Positions 32,010 to 40,896 of a DNA stretch of 52,359 nt are shown in pieces. Positions within the stretch are counted from its first letter, which is position 1. The number at the start of each line of letters is the position of its first letter. The notes under the pieces were generated by a model. That model was not told the DNA's origin. It did not search any database and saw nothing but the letters and a program-made list of their open reading frames with translations. Origin of the DNA: JAJUFS01 sp964599565 (GTDB lineage: Bacteria > Pseudomonadota > Gammaproteobacteria > Natronospirales > JAJUFS01); contig CAZRFE010000009.1 of NCBI GenBank assembly GCA_964599565.1, positions 1 to 52,359 on the forward strand. The letters run 5' to 3'. The translations under genes were made by a program, and so were the position numbers.

Positions 32010-33110
32010 ATGAAGGATCTGCGCCCATGGCTCGCCCTGGTCCGGATACCCGGACTCGGGTGGGACAGCCTCGAGGCACTGCTGGCCGAATTCGGCTCGC
32101 CTGAGGCCCTTTTCTCCCTCGAACCCCGCCAGCTGTCACCCTTCAACCTGCTGCCGCGAACACGCGATGCATTGCTCGCGCCGGACTGGCCGCGCGCGGA
32201 TGCGGACCTCGAATGGCTCGAATCGTGCGGCGGAACGCTCCTGCCGGCGAATTCGCCCGCATATCCCGCCATGCTGCGACGAATTCCCGATCCGCCGATT
32301 GCGCTCTTCGTGCGCGGCAATGTCAGCCTGCTTGGAAAACCGCAGCTTGCCGTTGTCGGCAGCCGCAATCCGACGTCAAGCGGCGTGGATACCGCGTATG
32401 ACTTCGCACTGACGCTCGGACAGGCGGGGCTCGTCATCACCAGCGGTCTTGCGCTTGGCATTGATGCCGCTGCGCACCGCGGCGGCATGGATTCAGGCAG
32501 CGGGACGATCGCGGTTTGCGGTACGGGACTCGATCGCCTCTATCCGAAATCGAATCGCCTGCTCGGCGAACGCATTCTCGCGGAAGGCGCGCTCGTCTCG
32601 GAGTTTCCGCCGGGCACGCCGCCGCGCGCGGAAAACTTTCCGCAGCGCAATCGCATCGTGAGCGGCATGTCGCTCGGCGCACTGGTCGTTGAGGCGGCGT
32701 TCCGTTCCGGTTCGCTGATCACCGCGCGGCTTGCGAGCGAACAGGGCCGCGAAGTCTTTGCGATTCCAGGTTCGATTCACAACCCGCTCAGCAGAGGTTG
32801 TCACCGCCTCATTCGCGATGGCGCAAAGCTGGTGGAATCCGCGAACGACGTCATCGAGGAACTCGCATCGCTTGTGGACGTTCAGTCGCCGCAAGGTGCA
32901 GAGGTCGATGTTGTACAGCCAACAGAGGAGGTCATGGACCCGGAGTATCACAGCCTATTGGAAACGATAGGCTACGACCCCACTCCCGTGGACGTAATCG
33001 TCGCTAGAACCGGCATGAAGGCCGACGTGGTATCCTCCATGCTGCTCATTCTTGAGCTGCAGGGAAAAGTGGAGGCTGCACCTGGCGGTCGCTATGCACG
33101 AGTGACATAA
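32010..33110 (+). CDS. dprA: DNA-processing protein DprA
   Basis: A 366-residue Rossmann-fold protein that loads RecA on incoming single strands in natural transformation. Core segments: VVGSRNPTSSGV, ITSGLALGIDAAAHRG, IAVCGTGLDRLYP, GALVSEFPPGTPP, FPQRNRIVSGMS and EVFAIPGSI. An N-terminal SAM-like domain and a C-terminal winged-helix (DPTPVDVIVARTGM) are also present. I chose ATG 32010 by family alignment; an earlier in-frame ATG lies in the hairpin loop at 31929. smg follows after 8 bases. Confidence 0.96.
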   Translation: MKDLRPWLALVRIPGLGWDSLEALLAEFGSPEALFSLEPRQLSPFNLLPRTRDALLAPDWPRADADLEWLESCGGTLLPANSPAYPAMLRRIPDPPIALFVRGNVSLLGKPQLAVVGSRNPTSSGVDTAYDFALTLGQAGLVITSGLALGIDAAAHRGGMDSGSGTIAVCGTGLDRLYPKSNRLLGERILAEGALVSEFPPGTPPRAENFPQRNRIVSGMSLGALVVEAAFRSGSLITARLASEQGREVFAIPGSIHNPLSRGCHRLIRDGAKLVESANDVIEELASLVDVQSPQGAEVDVVQPTEEVMDPEYHSLLETIGYDPTPVDVIVARTGMKADVVSSMLLILELQGKVEAAPGGRYARVT

Positions 33111-33118
33111 AGGTAGCC

Positions 33119-33595
33119 ATGATGAAAGAAAATCTGCTCGATGTTCTGATGTATCTGTTCGAGAACTACCTGGACGACGAAGCGGAAATTCAACCCGACC
33201 GCGAACTGCTGCGCATCGAACTCGAAGAAGCGGGCTTTGATCGCGGTGAAGTCAACAAGGCCTTCCAGTGGCTCGAAGGCCTCGCCGGCGATCCCGCAAC
33301 GGGATTGAGGCGCCACGCCGAAGGCTCCATCCGTGTCTATCATCCCGACGAACTGCTGCGCATCGATACCGAGTCGCGCGGTTTCCTGCTGTACCTGGAG
33401 CAGATCGGCATCCTGAACCAGGAGAACCGCGAGCTCGTCATCGATCGCATCATGGCGCTCGACTCCGACGAAATTGACATTGATCAGGCCAAGTGGATTA
33501 TTCTCATGGTCCTTTTCAACCAGCCGGGGCAGGAGCAAGCCTACGCCCGGATGGAAGACCTGGTCTTTGAAGAGGGCGCAGGCGCGGTTCACTAG
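33119..33595 (+). CDS. smg: Smg (DUF494) protein
   Basis: A 158-residue protein matching E. coli Smg along its length: DVLMYLFENYL, EEAGFDRGEVNKAFQWLEGL, RGFLLYLEQIGILN, LVIDRIMALD and WIILMVLFNQPGQEQAY. The role is not established; it is nearly always beside dprA and topA. Two ATGs in a row (33119, 33122) could serve as start. Confidence 0.95.
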   Translation: MMKENLLDVLMYLFENYLDDEAEIQPDRELLRIELEEAGFDRGEVNKAFQWLEGLAGDPATGLRRHAEGSIRVYHPDELLRIDTESRGFLLYLEQIGILNQENRELVIDRIMALDSDEIDIDQAKWIILMVLFNQPGQEQAYARMEDLVFEEGAGAVH

Positions 33596-33656
33596 AAGCG
33601 CGTTCCGGGGGGAAGCAACCGGGGGACCCGCGGACAAGCCGCCTGTCGAATCACAC

Positions 33657-33690
33657 GCCGCGCCGCAAGGCGCGGCCAATCCGTTTTTTT
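33657..33690 (+). terminator. terminator-like hairpin between smg and topA
   Basis: GCCGCGCC (33657-33664), loop GCAA, GGCGCGGC (33669-33676), then 7 bases and a T7 tract (33684-33690). The gap before the T-run makes it weaker than a standard terminator. It sits 26 bases before the topA ATG and could reduce read-through from dprA-smg into topA. Confidence 0.45.
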
Positions 33691-33715
33691 CCTCCTGGCC
33701 CTGAAGACTGGAACC

Positions 33716-36151
33716 ATGAGCAAGAACCTGGTCATCGTCGAATCGCCGGCAAAAGCGAAAACGATCAAGAAGTACCTCGGCAAGGATTACGAGGTGCTCG
33801 CATCCTACGGCCACGTCCGCGATCTCGTGCCGAAGGAAGGTGCGGTCGATCCCGCTGCCGACTTCCGCATGAAGTACCAGGTCATCGAGAAGAACGAGAA
33901 GCACGTCGACAAGATCGAGAAGGAACTGCGCAAGGCGGACGCATTGCTGCTCGCGACCGACCCGGACCGCGAAGGCGAAGCCATCTCGTGGCACCTGTAT
34001 GAAATCCTGAATGAACGCGGCGCGCTCGAAGGCAAGGACGTCAGCCGCGTCGTCTTCCATGAAATCACCAAGCGTGCGCTCAACGAGGCCGTCGAGCATC
34101 CGCGCGAACTCTCGCTGGATCTCGTCAGCGCGCAGCAGGCGCGCCGCGCACTCGATTACCTTGTCGGCTTCAACCTCTCTCCCCTGCTGTGGAAGAAGAT
34201 CCGCCGCGGCCTCTCTGCGGGGCGCGTGCAATCACCGGCACTGCGCATGATCGTCGAGCGCGAAGAGGAAATAGAACGCTTCCAGCCGCGCGAATACTGG
34301 ACACTGGAAGGACGCTTCGCGAAGGCCGGACAGAACTTCGGCGGCAAGCTGTGGCGCTTCCATGATGAGAAGGTCGAACAGTTTTCCTTCGGAGACGAGA
34401 CGTCGGCGCGCGCGGTGGAACGGGAACTGCTGTCCATCGGACGCGATCTTGTCATCGGCACCGTCGAGAAGAAGCAGCGCAAGCGCAATCCGGCCGCGCC
34501 GTTCACGACATCCACGCTGCAGCAGGAATCCTCGCGCAAGCTCGGCTTCGGCGCACAGCGCACGATGCGCATCGCGCAGCAGCTTTATGAAGGCATGGAG
34601 ACCGACGAAGGCACTGTTGGTCTCATCACCTACATGCGTACCGACTCCGTGACACTCTCCCAGGACGCGCTCGTCGAGATACGCGACGTGATCAAGGAGC
34701 GTTTCGGTGCGGACAACCTGCCGGCCGAGCCCAACGTCTACAAGACCAAGGCGAAGAACGCGCAGGAAGCGCATGAAGCGATCCGCCCGACGTCCGCGCA
34801 GATCACGCCGGACAGCGTGAAGAAGTACCTGACGCCGGATCAGTTCCGGCTGTATGACCTGATCTGGAAGCGCACGATCGCCTGCCAGATGGTGCCCGCA
34901 CTGTATGACACCGTCGCCGCGGAAATTGCCTGCGGCAGCGGCAATGCGTTCCGCGCAACAGGCTCGACGCTGGTCAAGCCTGGCTTCATCGCCGTCTACC
35001 AGGAAGGCGTGGACGACAAGGCGGAGGAAGAAGACGACAAGGCGTTGCCGGAACTGAACGAAGGCGACCGCATCGTGCTTGACGGCATCGAAACCACACA
35101 GCATTTCACCGAGCCGCCGCCGCGCTTCTCGGAAGCAAGTCTCGTCAAGGCGCTGGAAGAACGCGGCATCGGCCGGCCATCGACGTACGCAACGATCATT
35201 TCCACGCTGCAGAACCGCGAGTACGTGGAGATGGACAGCCGCCGTTTCATTCCCACCGACATCGGCCGCATCGTCAGCCGTTTTCTCACGGACCATTTCA
35301 CGCAGTACGTCGATTACGATTTCACGGCGAAGCTCGAAGACGAGCTCGACGCCGTTGCGCGCGGCGAGGAAGACTGGGTCCCGCTGATGAAGAAGTTCTG
35401 GGAGCCGTTCAAGGATCTCGTCGAACACAAGGAAGAGAACGTCACGCGCGAGGAAGTTGCGCAGGCACGCGAACTCGGCACCGATCCGAAGTCCGGCCGG
35501 CCCGTATCCGTGCGCATGGGACGTTTCGGTCCGTTCGTGCAGATCGGCACGAAGGATGACGAGGAGAAGCCGAAGTTCGCCGGTCTTCGCCCCGGGCAGA
35601 AGATGGATCACATCACGCTCGATGAAGCGCTGTACCTGTTCAACCTGCCGCGCGATCTCGGTGAAACGCCGGAAGGCGAGCGCGTGTCGGTGAACATCGG
35701 CCGTTTCGGACCGTACGTGAAGTACGGCGCGAAGTACGCATCGATCAAGGAAGACGATCCTTACACCATCAGTTTCGAGCGCGCGCTCGAGATCGTCGCG
35801 GCGAAGAAGGAAGCCGATGCGAACCGCATCATCCATGACTTCACCGACGAAGGCATCCAGGTACTGAACGGCCGCTATGGTCCGTACGTCACCGACGGCG
35901 CGAAGAACGCAAAGATCCCGAAGGACACCGATCCGAAATCGCTGACGCTGCCCGATTGCCGTGAGCTCCTCGCGAATGCACCGGAGCGCGGCCGCCGCGG
36001 GAAGAAGGTTGCGGCGAAGAAGACGGCAGCGAAAACGGAAACCGCAGCGCCGAAGAAGGCGCCGGCAAAGAAAAAGAAGACCGGCGCGAAGAAGAAAAAG
36101 AAGAAAGCCGCTTCACGGAAGAAAGCACCGGCCAAGAAATCCGACGCGTGA
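33716..36151 (+). CDS. topA: DNA topoisomerase I
   Basis: An 811-residue type IA topoisomerase. The TOPRIM domain starts with LVIVESPAKAKTIKKYL and has DPDREGEAISWHL. The active-site Tyr306 is in LITYMRTDSV, and PSTYATIISTLQNREYV follows. Instead of C4 zinc fingers, the C-terminal part carries several cysteine-free topoisomerase repeats (RMGRFGPFVQIG, NIGRFGPYVKYG, LNGRYGPYVTDG). It ends in a Lys/Ala-rich tail of about 50 residues resembling histone H1. It relaxes negative supercoils. The stop overlaps the GTG start of tsaC. Confidence 0.97.
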   Translation: MSKNLVIVESPAKAKTIKKYLGKDYEVLASYGHVRDLVPKEGAVDPAADFRMKYQVIEKNEKHVDKIEKELRKADALLLATDPDREGEAISWHLYEILNERGALEGKDVSRVVFHEITKRALNEAVEHPRELSLDLVSAQQARRALDYLVGFNLSPLLWKKIRRGLSAGRVQSPALRMIVEREEEIERFQPREYWTLEGRFAKAGQNFGGKLWRFHDEKVEQFSFGDETSARAVERELLSIGRDLVIGTVEKKQRKRNPAAPFTTSTLQQESSRKLGFGAQRTMRIAQQLYEGMETDEGTVGLITYMRTDSVTLSQDALVEIRDVIKERFGADNLPAEPNVYKTKAKNAQEAHEAIRPTSAQITPDSVKKYLTPDQFRLYDLIWKRTIACQMVPALYDTVAAEIACGSGNAFRATGSTLVKPGFIAVYQEGVDDKAEEEDDKALPELNEGDRIVLDGIETTQHFTEPPPRFSEASLVKALEERGIGRPSTYATIISTLQNREYVEMDSRRFIPTDIGRIVSRFLTDHFTQYVDYDFTAKLEDELDAVARGEEDWVPLMKKFWEPFKDLVEHKEENVTREEVAQARELGTDPKSGRPVSVRMGRFGPFVQIGTKDDEEKPKFAGLRPGQKMDHITLDEALYLFNLPRDLGETPEGERVSVNIGRFGPYVKYGAKYASIKEDDPYTISFERALEIVAAKKEADANRIIHDFTDEGIQVLNGRYGPYVTDGAKNAKIPKDTDPKSLTLPDCRELLANAPERGRRGKKVAAKKTAAKTETAAPKKAPAKKKKTGAKKKKKKAASRKKAPAKKSDA

Positions 36152-36699
36152 CCCTTGTCGATATTCCCGCTGCGTTTGAAACGCTGCGCGCAGGCAGCGT
36201 CGTTGCCTGCCCGACGGAAGCCGTCTACGGGCTGAGCTGCGATCCGTGGAACGAGCAGGCCGTGATGCAACTGCTCGCGCTCAAGCAGCGCGACGTCGCG
36301 CAAGGTCTGATTCTCGTGGCCGGCGGTCTCTACCAGTTCACCTCGCTCGTCCGGCACCTGCCGCGCGCGCAACAGGAAACGCTCGCCGCGAGCTGGCCGG
36401 GTCCTGTCACCTGGCTTGTTCCGGCCAACGAACATGTACCCGCGTGGATACGCGGCGCGCACGCATCCGTCGCGTTGCGCGTCACCGCACATCCCGTCAT
36501 GGCGGAACTCTGCCGCATTGCCGGCAAGCCGCTCGTCTCGACAAGCGCGAACCGCAGCGGTGAATCGCCGGCGCGCGATGCCGAAACGGTTGGACGGTAT
36601 TTCCCCGACCTTCCCGTTGTTGCCGGCGCTCTCGGCAGCGCGGCGCGTCCAAGCGAGATTCGCGATCTTGAAACCGGTAAGATTCTCCGCCCCGCCTGA
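36148..36699 (+). CDS. tsaC: Threonylcarbamoyl-AMP synthase (Sua5/YrdC/TsaC)
   Basis: A 183-residue YrdC-domain protein that makes threonylcarbamoyl-adenylate for t6A in tRNA. Motifs: VVACPTEAVYGLSCDPWN, LALKQRDVAQGLILV (KR-type binding), PGPVTWLVPA, ASVALRVTAHP and LVSTSANRSGE. The GTG start at 36148 overlaps the topA stop (GTGA). Short form like E. coli TsaC, without the Sua5 domain. Confidence 0.95.
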   Translation: MTLVDIPAAFETLRAGSVVACPTEAVYGLSCDPWNEQAVMQLLALKQRDVAQGLILVAGGLYQFTSLVRHLPRAQQETLAASWPGPVTWLVPANEHVPAWIRGAHASVALRVTAHPVMAELCRIAGKPLVSTSANRSGESPARDAETVGRYFPDLPVVAGALGSAARPSEIRDLETGKILRPA

Positions 36700-36717
36700 A
36701 GCGACGCCGAGGACGTG

Positions 36718-37629
36718 ATGGCGAAGCCACCAGAAGTCAATGAAGTCCGCAGCTGGCTCACCCGCCTGCAGGATGACATCACGCACGAGATCGAAACGAT
36801 CGATGGCGCAGCAACATTTGCAAGCGATACCTGGGAGCGTGCGGCGGGCGGCGGCGGAACCAGCCGCGTGCTGAAGGACGGCGCGATCTTCGAGCAGGCA
36901 GGCGTCGGTTTCTCGCACGTGACGGGCAATGCACTGCCGCCATCGGCGTCCGCAAACCGTCCCGAACTCGCCGGCAAGGCATGGCAGGCCATGGGCGTCT
37001 CGCTGGTGTTTCATCCGCGCAACCCCTTCGTGCCGACCACGCACATGAATGTGCGTTTTTTCATGGCAGGTGAAGGCGACAGCGCGACATGGTGGTTTGG
37101 CGGCGGCTACGATCTCACCCCGTACTACCTGTTCGATGACGACGCGCATCACTGGCACGCCGTCGCACGCGATGCCGTGCAGCCATTCGGCGCCGATATC
37201 TATCCGCGCTTCAAGCACTGGTGCGACGAGTATTTCTGGCTCAAGCATCGCAATGAGGCGCGCGGCATCGGCGGCATCTTCTACGACGACTGCAACACCG
37301 CGGACGCGTTCGGCATGACGCGCGCGGTCGGTGAAAGCTTCATGCGCGCCTATGCGCCGATCGTCGAGCGCCGCAGGAACATGCCGTACGGCGAACGCGA
37401 GCGGAACTTCCAGCTGTACCGTCGCGGCCGCTACGTGGAATTCAATCTTGTCTGGGATCGCGGCACGCTGTTCGGCCTGCAGTCGGGCGGACGCACGGAA
37501 TCCATACTCATGTCGCTGCCGCCGCTGGTGCGCTGGGAGTATGGATATGAACCGGAACCGGGCGGACCCGAGGCGAGGCTTCACGAGGTGCTGCGCGCAC
37601 CGCGCGACTGGCTCGAGCGGGCAGGATAA
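36718..37629 (+). CDS. hemF: Oxygen-dependent coproporphyrinogen III oxidase
   Basis: A 303-residue enzyme of heme synthesis. Typical blocks: FEQAGVGFSHVTG, NPFVPTTHMNVRFF, WWFGGGYDLTPYY, FKHWCDEYFWLKHRNEARGIGGIFYDD (read as KHWCDEYF and GIGGIFYDD), and a C-terminal FNLVWDRGTLFGLQSGGRTE part. ATG 36718 has GAGG 5 bases upstream; a GTG at 36715 is just before it. It follows tsaC by 18 bases. Confidence 0.96.
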   Translation: MAKPPEVNEVRSWLTRLQDDITHEIETIDGAATFASDTWERAAGGGGTSRVLKDGAIFEQAGVGFSHVTGNALPPSASANRPELAGKAWQAMGVSLVFHPRNPFVPTTHMNVRFFMAGEGDSATWWFGGGYDLTPYYLFDDDAHHWHAVARDAVQPFGADIYPRFKHWCDEYFWLKHRNEARGIGGIFYDDCNTADAFGMTRAVGESFMRAYAPIVERRRNMPYGERERNFQLYRRGRYVEFNLVWDRGTLFGLQSGGRTESILMSLPPLVRWEYGYEPEPGGPEARLHEVLRAPRDWLERAG

Positions 37630-37675
37630 ACGCAGCCAGGCAAGAACGAAGAACCATCAGCATCAGCGAAACGCC

Positions 37676-38092
37676 ATGCAACGTCCCCGCTTTCATCTTG
37701 CCTTTCCCGTACGCGATATCGAAGCGACGCGCGTCTTTTTCGTCGAACGGCTGGGTTGCCGCGTGGGTCGCGAAGCGGAACGCTGGATCGACTTCGATTT
37801 CCACGGCCACCAGGTTTCCGCGCATCTCGTCGATGAAAGCGATCGCGATGCGCGCAATTCCGTCGACGGCAAGCAGGTACCGGTGCGGCACTTCGGTCTC
37901 ATCCTGGAATGGAAACAGTGGACGGCGCTCGCGGACCGCCTGCGGGAATCGGGCGTTCGGTTTCTCATCGAGCCGTACGTGCGGTTTGAAGGCGAACCGG
38001 GCGAACAGGGAACATTCTTCGTGGAGGATCCATCCGGCAATGCGCTGGAGTTCAAGACGTTTCGCGAGGAAGGCGAGATATTCCGTCGTTGA
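37676..38092 (+). CDS. VOC (glyoxalase/bleomycin-resistance) family protein
   Basis: A 138-residue protein with the paired beta-alpha-beta-beta-beta modules of the vicinal oxygen chelate fold. Likely metal ligands are His (RFHLAFPVRD), the His/Glu pair in VRHFGLILEW, and Glu in NALEFKTF. Family members include lyases, dioxygenases and resistance proteins, so the reaction is undetermined. It starts 46 bases after hemF and has a weak ribosome-binding site. Confidence 0.85.
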   Translation: MQRPRFHLAFPVRDIEATRVFFVERLGCRVGREAERWIDFDFHGHQVSAHLVDESDRDARNSVDGKQVPVRHFGLILEWKQWTALADRLRESGVRFLIEPYVRFEGEPGEQGTFFVEDPSGNALEFKTFREEGEIFRR

Positions 38093-38112
38093 GCTGCGAC
38101 TGCGCCACCTTG

Positions 38113-38847
38113 TTACGGCGCCACCCACTCCATGTTCTCCAGGTAAGCCCGCAACTGGCCGGCGCTGCGGAATTTCTTCTTGATGAGATCGCGCCGCAGC
38201 CCGCTGCAGATCGCCTTGATCTCCGGACGCTGTTTTGCATAGTGCGCGCGCCCGCCGATCACGTCGTAGAAGATGCGGATGATGTCGTAGACATCTTCGG
38301 TGATGTTCTCGCTGGTCGGGCCGTGCCAGCGGTAGATGTCGATCAGCTTGACGTTGAAACCGATTCCCTGCCGCCCGACGATGATGTTGCCGCTGTGCAG
38401 GTCGCCGTGATAGTCGCGCAGCTCATGCACCTGCTCCATGCCGCTGACAAGCGTGTGCAGCAGGTGCAGTCCTTCGAACGGCGTCAGCCGCCGGCCCGGC
38501 TGCTGCTTCAGGAATTCGGCCAGCACCATGCCTTCGACGAACTCGGAAACCAGGAAGCGCACGTTGTGCTTGCGGAACTGCACCTGGTCGTGCGTGAGAT
38601 AGGGAATCAGGATGTCGCAACGGCGCAGCTTGTTCAGCTTCTTCGCGTAATACGTGATTGCCTTGTCGCCGATGTTGCGCTCGGGATAGTAGAACTTCGC
38701 GGCGCGCTGGATTCCGGTTGCGATTTCGCGCACGCGATAGACTTCGCCTTCCCAGCCGGTGCCGAGCAGCGCTTCGACTTCATACTTGTTGGCCAGCTTG
38801 CGGCCGGGCTGGAAATTGAAGCGCTCGGGTTGGCGTCTTGCCGGCAT
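38113..38847 (-). CDS. protein-kinase-fold protein with altered DFG motif
   Basis: A 244-residue eukaryotic-like kinase domain. Gly-rich loop LLGTGWEGEVYRV (residues about 26-38), lysine in AAKFYYPE, catalytic loop YHGDLHSGNIIV (Asp and Asn present). A KLIDIYRW segment stands where the metal-binding DFG normally is: the Asp is kept but Phe-Gly are replaced. No receptor or membrane domain. Possible substrates include proteins or small molecules. It follows tag on the same strand. An earlier start at 38886 is possible because the chosen ATG has no clear ribosome-binding site. Confidence 0.78.
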   Translation of the reverse strand: MPARRQPERFNFQPGRKLANKYEVEALLGTGWEGEVYRVREIATGIQRAAKFYYPERNIGDKAITYYAKKLNKLRRCDILIPYLTHDQVQFRKHNVRFLVSEFVEGMVLAEFLKQQPGRRLTPFEGLHLLHTLVSGMEQVHELRDYHGDLHSGNIIVGRQGIGFNVKLIDIYRWHGPTSENITEDVYDIIRIFYDVIGGRAHYAKQRPEIKAICSGLRRDLIKKKFRSAGQLRAYLENMEWVAP

Positions 38848-38908
38848 GCGTCTGTGCTTTCGTTCGACTGGCGGGACGCAGATCATACCGCGCCGCCGCC
38901 ATCGCACG

Positions 38909-39487
38909 CTATTTCAGCCGCGCGACCTGTCCGTGACGAAAGCAGTCGAGCTGATGATCGTTGACGACGCCGACAGCCTGCAGGTACGCATAGATGATGG
39001 TCGTGCCGACGAAACGGAAACCGCGCTTCCGGAGTTCCTTCGAGATGCGATCCGAAAGCGGCGTCGATGCCGGCACGTCGTGCCGGGATGCGCGACGGCT
39101 CTGCACGGGAACGCCGTCGACGAAATTCCACAGCCAGGCGTCGAAGCTGCCGAATTCATCCTGCACTTCGAGAAAGCGGTGCGCGTTGTCCACCGCGGAA
39201 TTGACCTTCAGGCGATTGCGCACGATACCTGGATCCTGCAGCAGTTTTTCGCGCCGCGCGGCAGTGAAGCGCGCAACACGGTCGGGATCGAAGTATTCGA
39301 ACGCGCGCCGGTAATTGTGCCGCTTGTTCAGGATCGTCGACCAGGAAAGGCCGGCCTGCGCGCCTTCGAGAACAAGGAACTCGAACAGCACGTTGTCATC
39401 GTGCACCGGCACGCCCCATTCACGGTCGTGGTATTCAAGATACGAAGGCGTGCCGCCGATCGCCCATCCGCAACGCGTCTTCTCCAC
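38909..39487 (-). CDS. tag: DNA-3-methyladenine glycosylase I
   Basis: A 192-residue HhH glycosylase that removes 3-methyladenine. Motifs: RCGWAIGGTPSYLEYHDREWG (seen as CGWAIG and EYHDREWGVP), LEGAQAGLSWSTIL, DPGIVRNRLKV, and RKRGFRFVGTTIIYAYLQA. The zinc ligands at the ends (Cys near the start, HQLDCFRH near the end) are kept. I chose GTG 39487 because GAGG lies 7 bases upstream and the length then matches E. coli Tag (187). Longer starts add a non-homologous basic stretch. Confidence 0.94.
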   Translation of the reverse strand: MEKTRCGWAIGGTPSYLEYHDREWGVPVHDDNVLFEFLVLEGAQAGLSWSTILNKRHNYRRAFEYFDPDRVARFTAARREKLLQDPGIVRNRLKVNSAVDNAHRFLEVQDEFGSFDAWLWNFVDGVPVQSRRASRHDVPASTPLSDRISKELRKRGFRFVGTTIIYAYLQAVGVVNDHQLDCFRHGQVARLK

Positions 39488-39784
39488 GCCGTAACCTCGC
39501 TCCGCGCGCCAGATGCGCGGCGAGGATTCTAGCGCAAACAACCGGTGGCGCCCGGGCGCGACTGCAGAAGGCGTTGCCTGCAACGGCGCGACCATCATGT
39601 GCCTGTTGCCCTTTGGTTGCCGTCAAGCGTGTCGCGTTTCATCTTCTCCGCTCCTTGATCCTGTATGAGAGGAATACGCCACGATGCAGGTGGAGGTACA
39701 TCCGGGAAACGCATTACAAATCCTTTTGCTGCAGTGATTACGTAAAACAGGCACCGATGTGCGTTGATGCTGCGTTGGAAATTG

Positions 39785-39799
39785 ATAGGATGCATCTAT
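39785..39799. promoter_or_regulatory. OxyR-like half site overlapping the oxyR start codon
   Basis: ATAGGATGCATCTAT has the ATAG-N7-CTAT spacing of OxyR half-sites and near-perfect dyad symmetry; its end overlaps the oxyR ATG (39798). A TTGATG (39764-39769) and TAGGAT (39786-39791) pair with 16-base spacing could be the promoter, partly covered by the site. No second half-site lies 7 bases upstream. Autoregulation is inferred. Confidence 0.4.
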
Positions 39800-40775
39800 G
39801 ACACTCACCGAACTTCGTTACGCGGTGGCGGTTGCGCGCGAGAAACATTTCGGCCGCGCTGCGCGCGCGTGCTTCGTGTCGCAACCGACGCTGAGCGTCG
39901 GCGTGAAGAAACTCGAGGAAGAACTCGGCGTCGTCCTGTTCGAGCGCCAGTCGGGCGAGGTGATGGTGACGCGGGCGGGAGAATCGATCATCGAGCAGGC
40001 GCGCCGCGTGCTGGAAGAAGCGGACCGGGTGAAGCTGCTTGCGCGCCAGGGTACCGATCCGCTGAAAGGCGAGCTTCGCGTCGGCGCAATCTACACCGTC
40101 GGCCCCTACCTGTTCCCGCACATGGTTCCGCGCCTGCGCAGGCTCGCGCCCGAGATGCCGCTCGTCATCGAGGAAAACTACACCGCAACCCTGCGCGAGA
40201 AACTCAAGCGCTCGGAACTCGATGTCATCATCGTTGCGCTGCCGTTCACCGAGTCGGGCGTTGTGACGTGGGAGCTGTATGAAGAGCCGTTTCGCGTCGT
40301 GCTGCCGAGCGGTCATCGCTGGGCGGACCGCAAGGACCTGCGCTCCTCGGAACTCACGGAAGAAAATCTCCTGCTGCTCGGCAAGGGTCACTGCTTCCGC
40401 GACCAGGTTGTCGAGGCATGCCCCGAATGCGTGCCGGGTTATCCCGGCGAGGCGCTGCAGAACACGATCGAAGGCTCGAGCCTCGAGACCATTCGCCAGA
40501 TGGTGGCAAGCGGTCTTGGCATCACCGTGCTTCCCGCCACCTCGCTTGATCATCACGCCGGTGCACGCGGCGACCTGCTGGTCGAAGTTCCGTTTGCCGG
40601 CCGCACGCCGACACGCACGATCGTGCTCGCATGGCGGCGCAGCTTTCCGCGCACTGCCGCCGTTGCGATGCTGCACCGTGCGATTCTCGAATGCGAACTG
40701 CGCGACGTGACATTCCGCGTCGATGCGAATACTTCCGACGGCAACCGTCCGCTCGAACGCGACGCATCCGCCTGA
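39798..40775 (+). CDS. oxyR: Hydrogen peroxide-sensing LysR regulator OxyR
   Basis: A 325-residue LysR-type regulator. The N-terminal winged HTH (LRYAVAVAREKHFGRAARAC, read as ELRYAVAVAREKHF and SQPTLSVGVKKLEEELG) is followed by the sensor domain. The redox cysteines fall at Cys199 (GKGHCFRDQ) and Cys208 (VVEACPE), the same numbering as in E. coli OxyR. It activates catalase, peroxidase and related genes after disulfide formation. The start has AGGA 7 bases upstream inside the putative operator. No catalase gene is next to it here. Confidence 0.96.
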   Translation: MTLTELRYAVAVAREKHFGRAARACFVSQPTLSVGVKKLEEELGVVLFERQSGEVMVTRAGESIIEQARRVLEEADRVKLLARQGTDPLKGELRVGAIYTVGPYLFPHMVPRLRRLAPEMPLVIEENYTATLREKLKRSELDVIIVALPFTESGVVTWELYEEPFRVVLPSGHRWADRKDLRSSELTEENLLLLGKGHCFRDQVVEACPECVPGYPGEALQNTIEGSSLETIRQMVASGLGITVLPATSLDHHAGARGDLLVEVPFAGRTPTRTIVLAWRRSFPRTAAVAMLHRAILECELRDVTFRVDANTSDGNRPLERDASA

Positions 40776-40896
40776 TTCAACGTCACCGAGAAACCCGTGA
40801 TCCGATTGCCGGATGTGGGATGCGCACGCGACAAAGAGCCTGAATGCGATCCGTTTGCGCACGCACTGTTCTCGAAGGTCAAAACGGGAACGGCAG

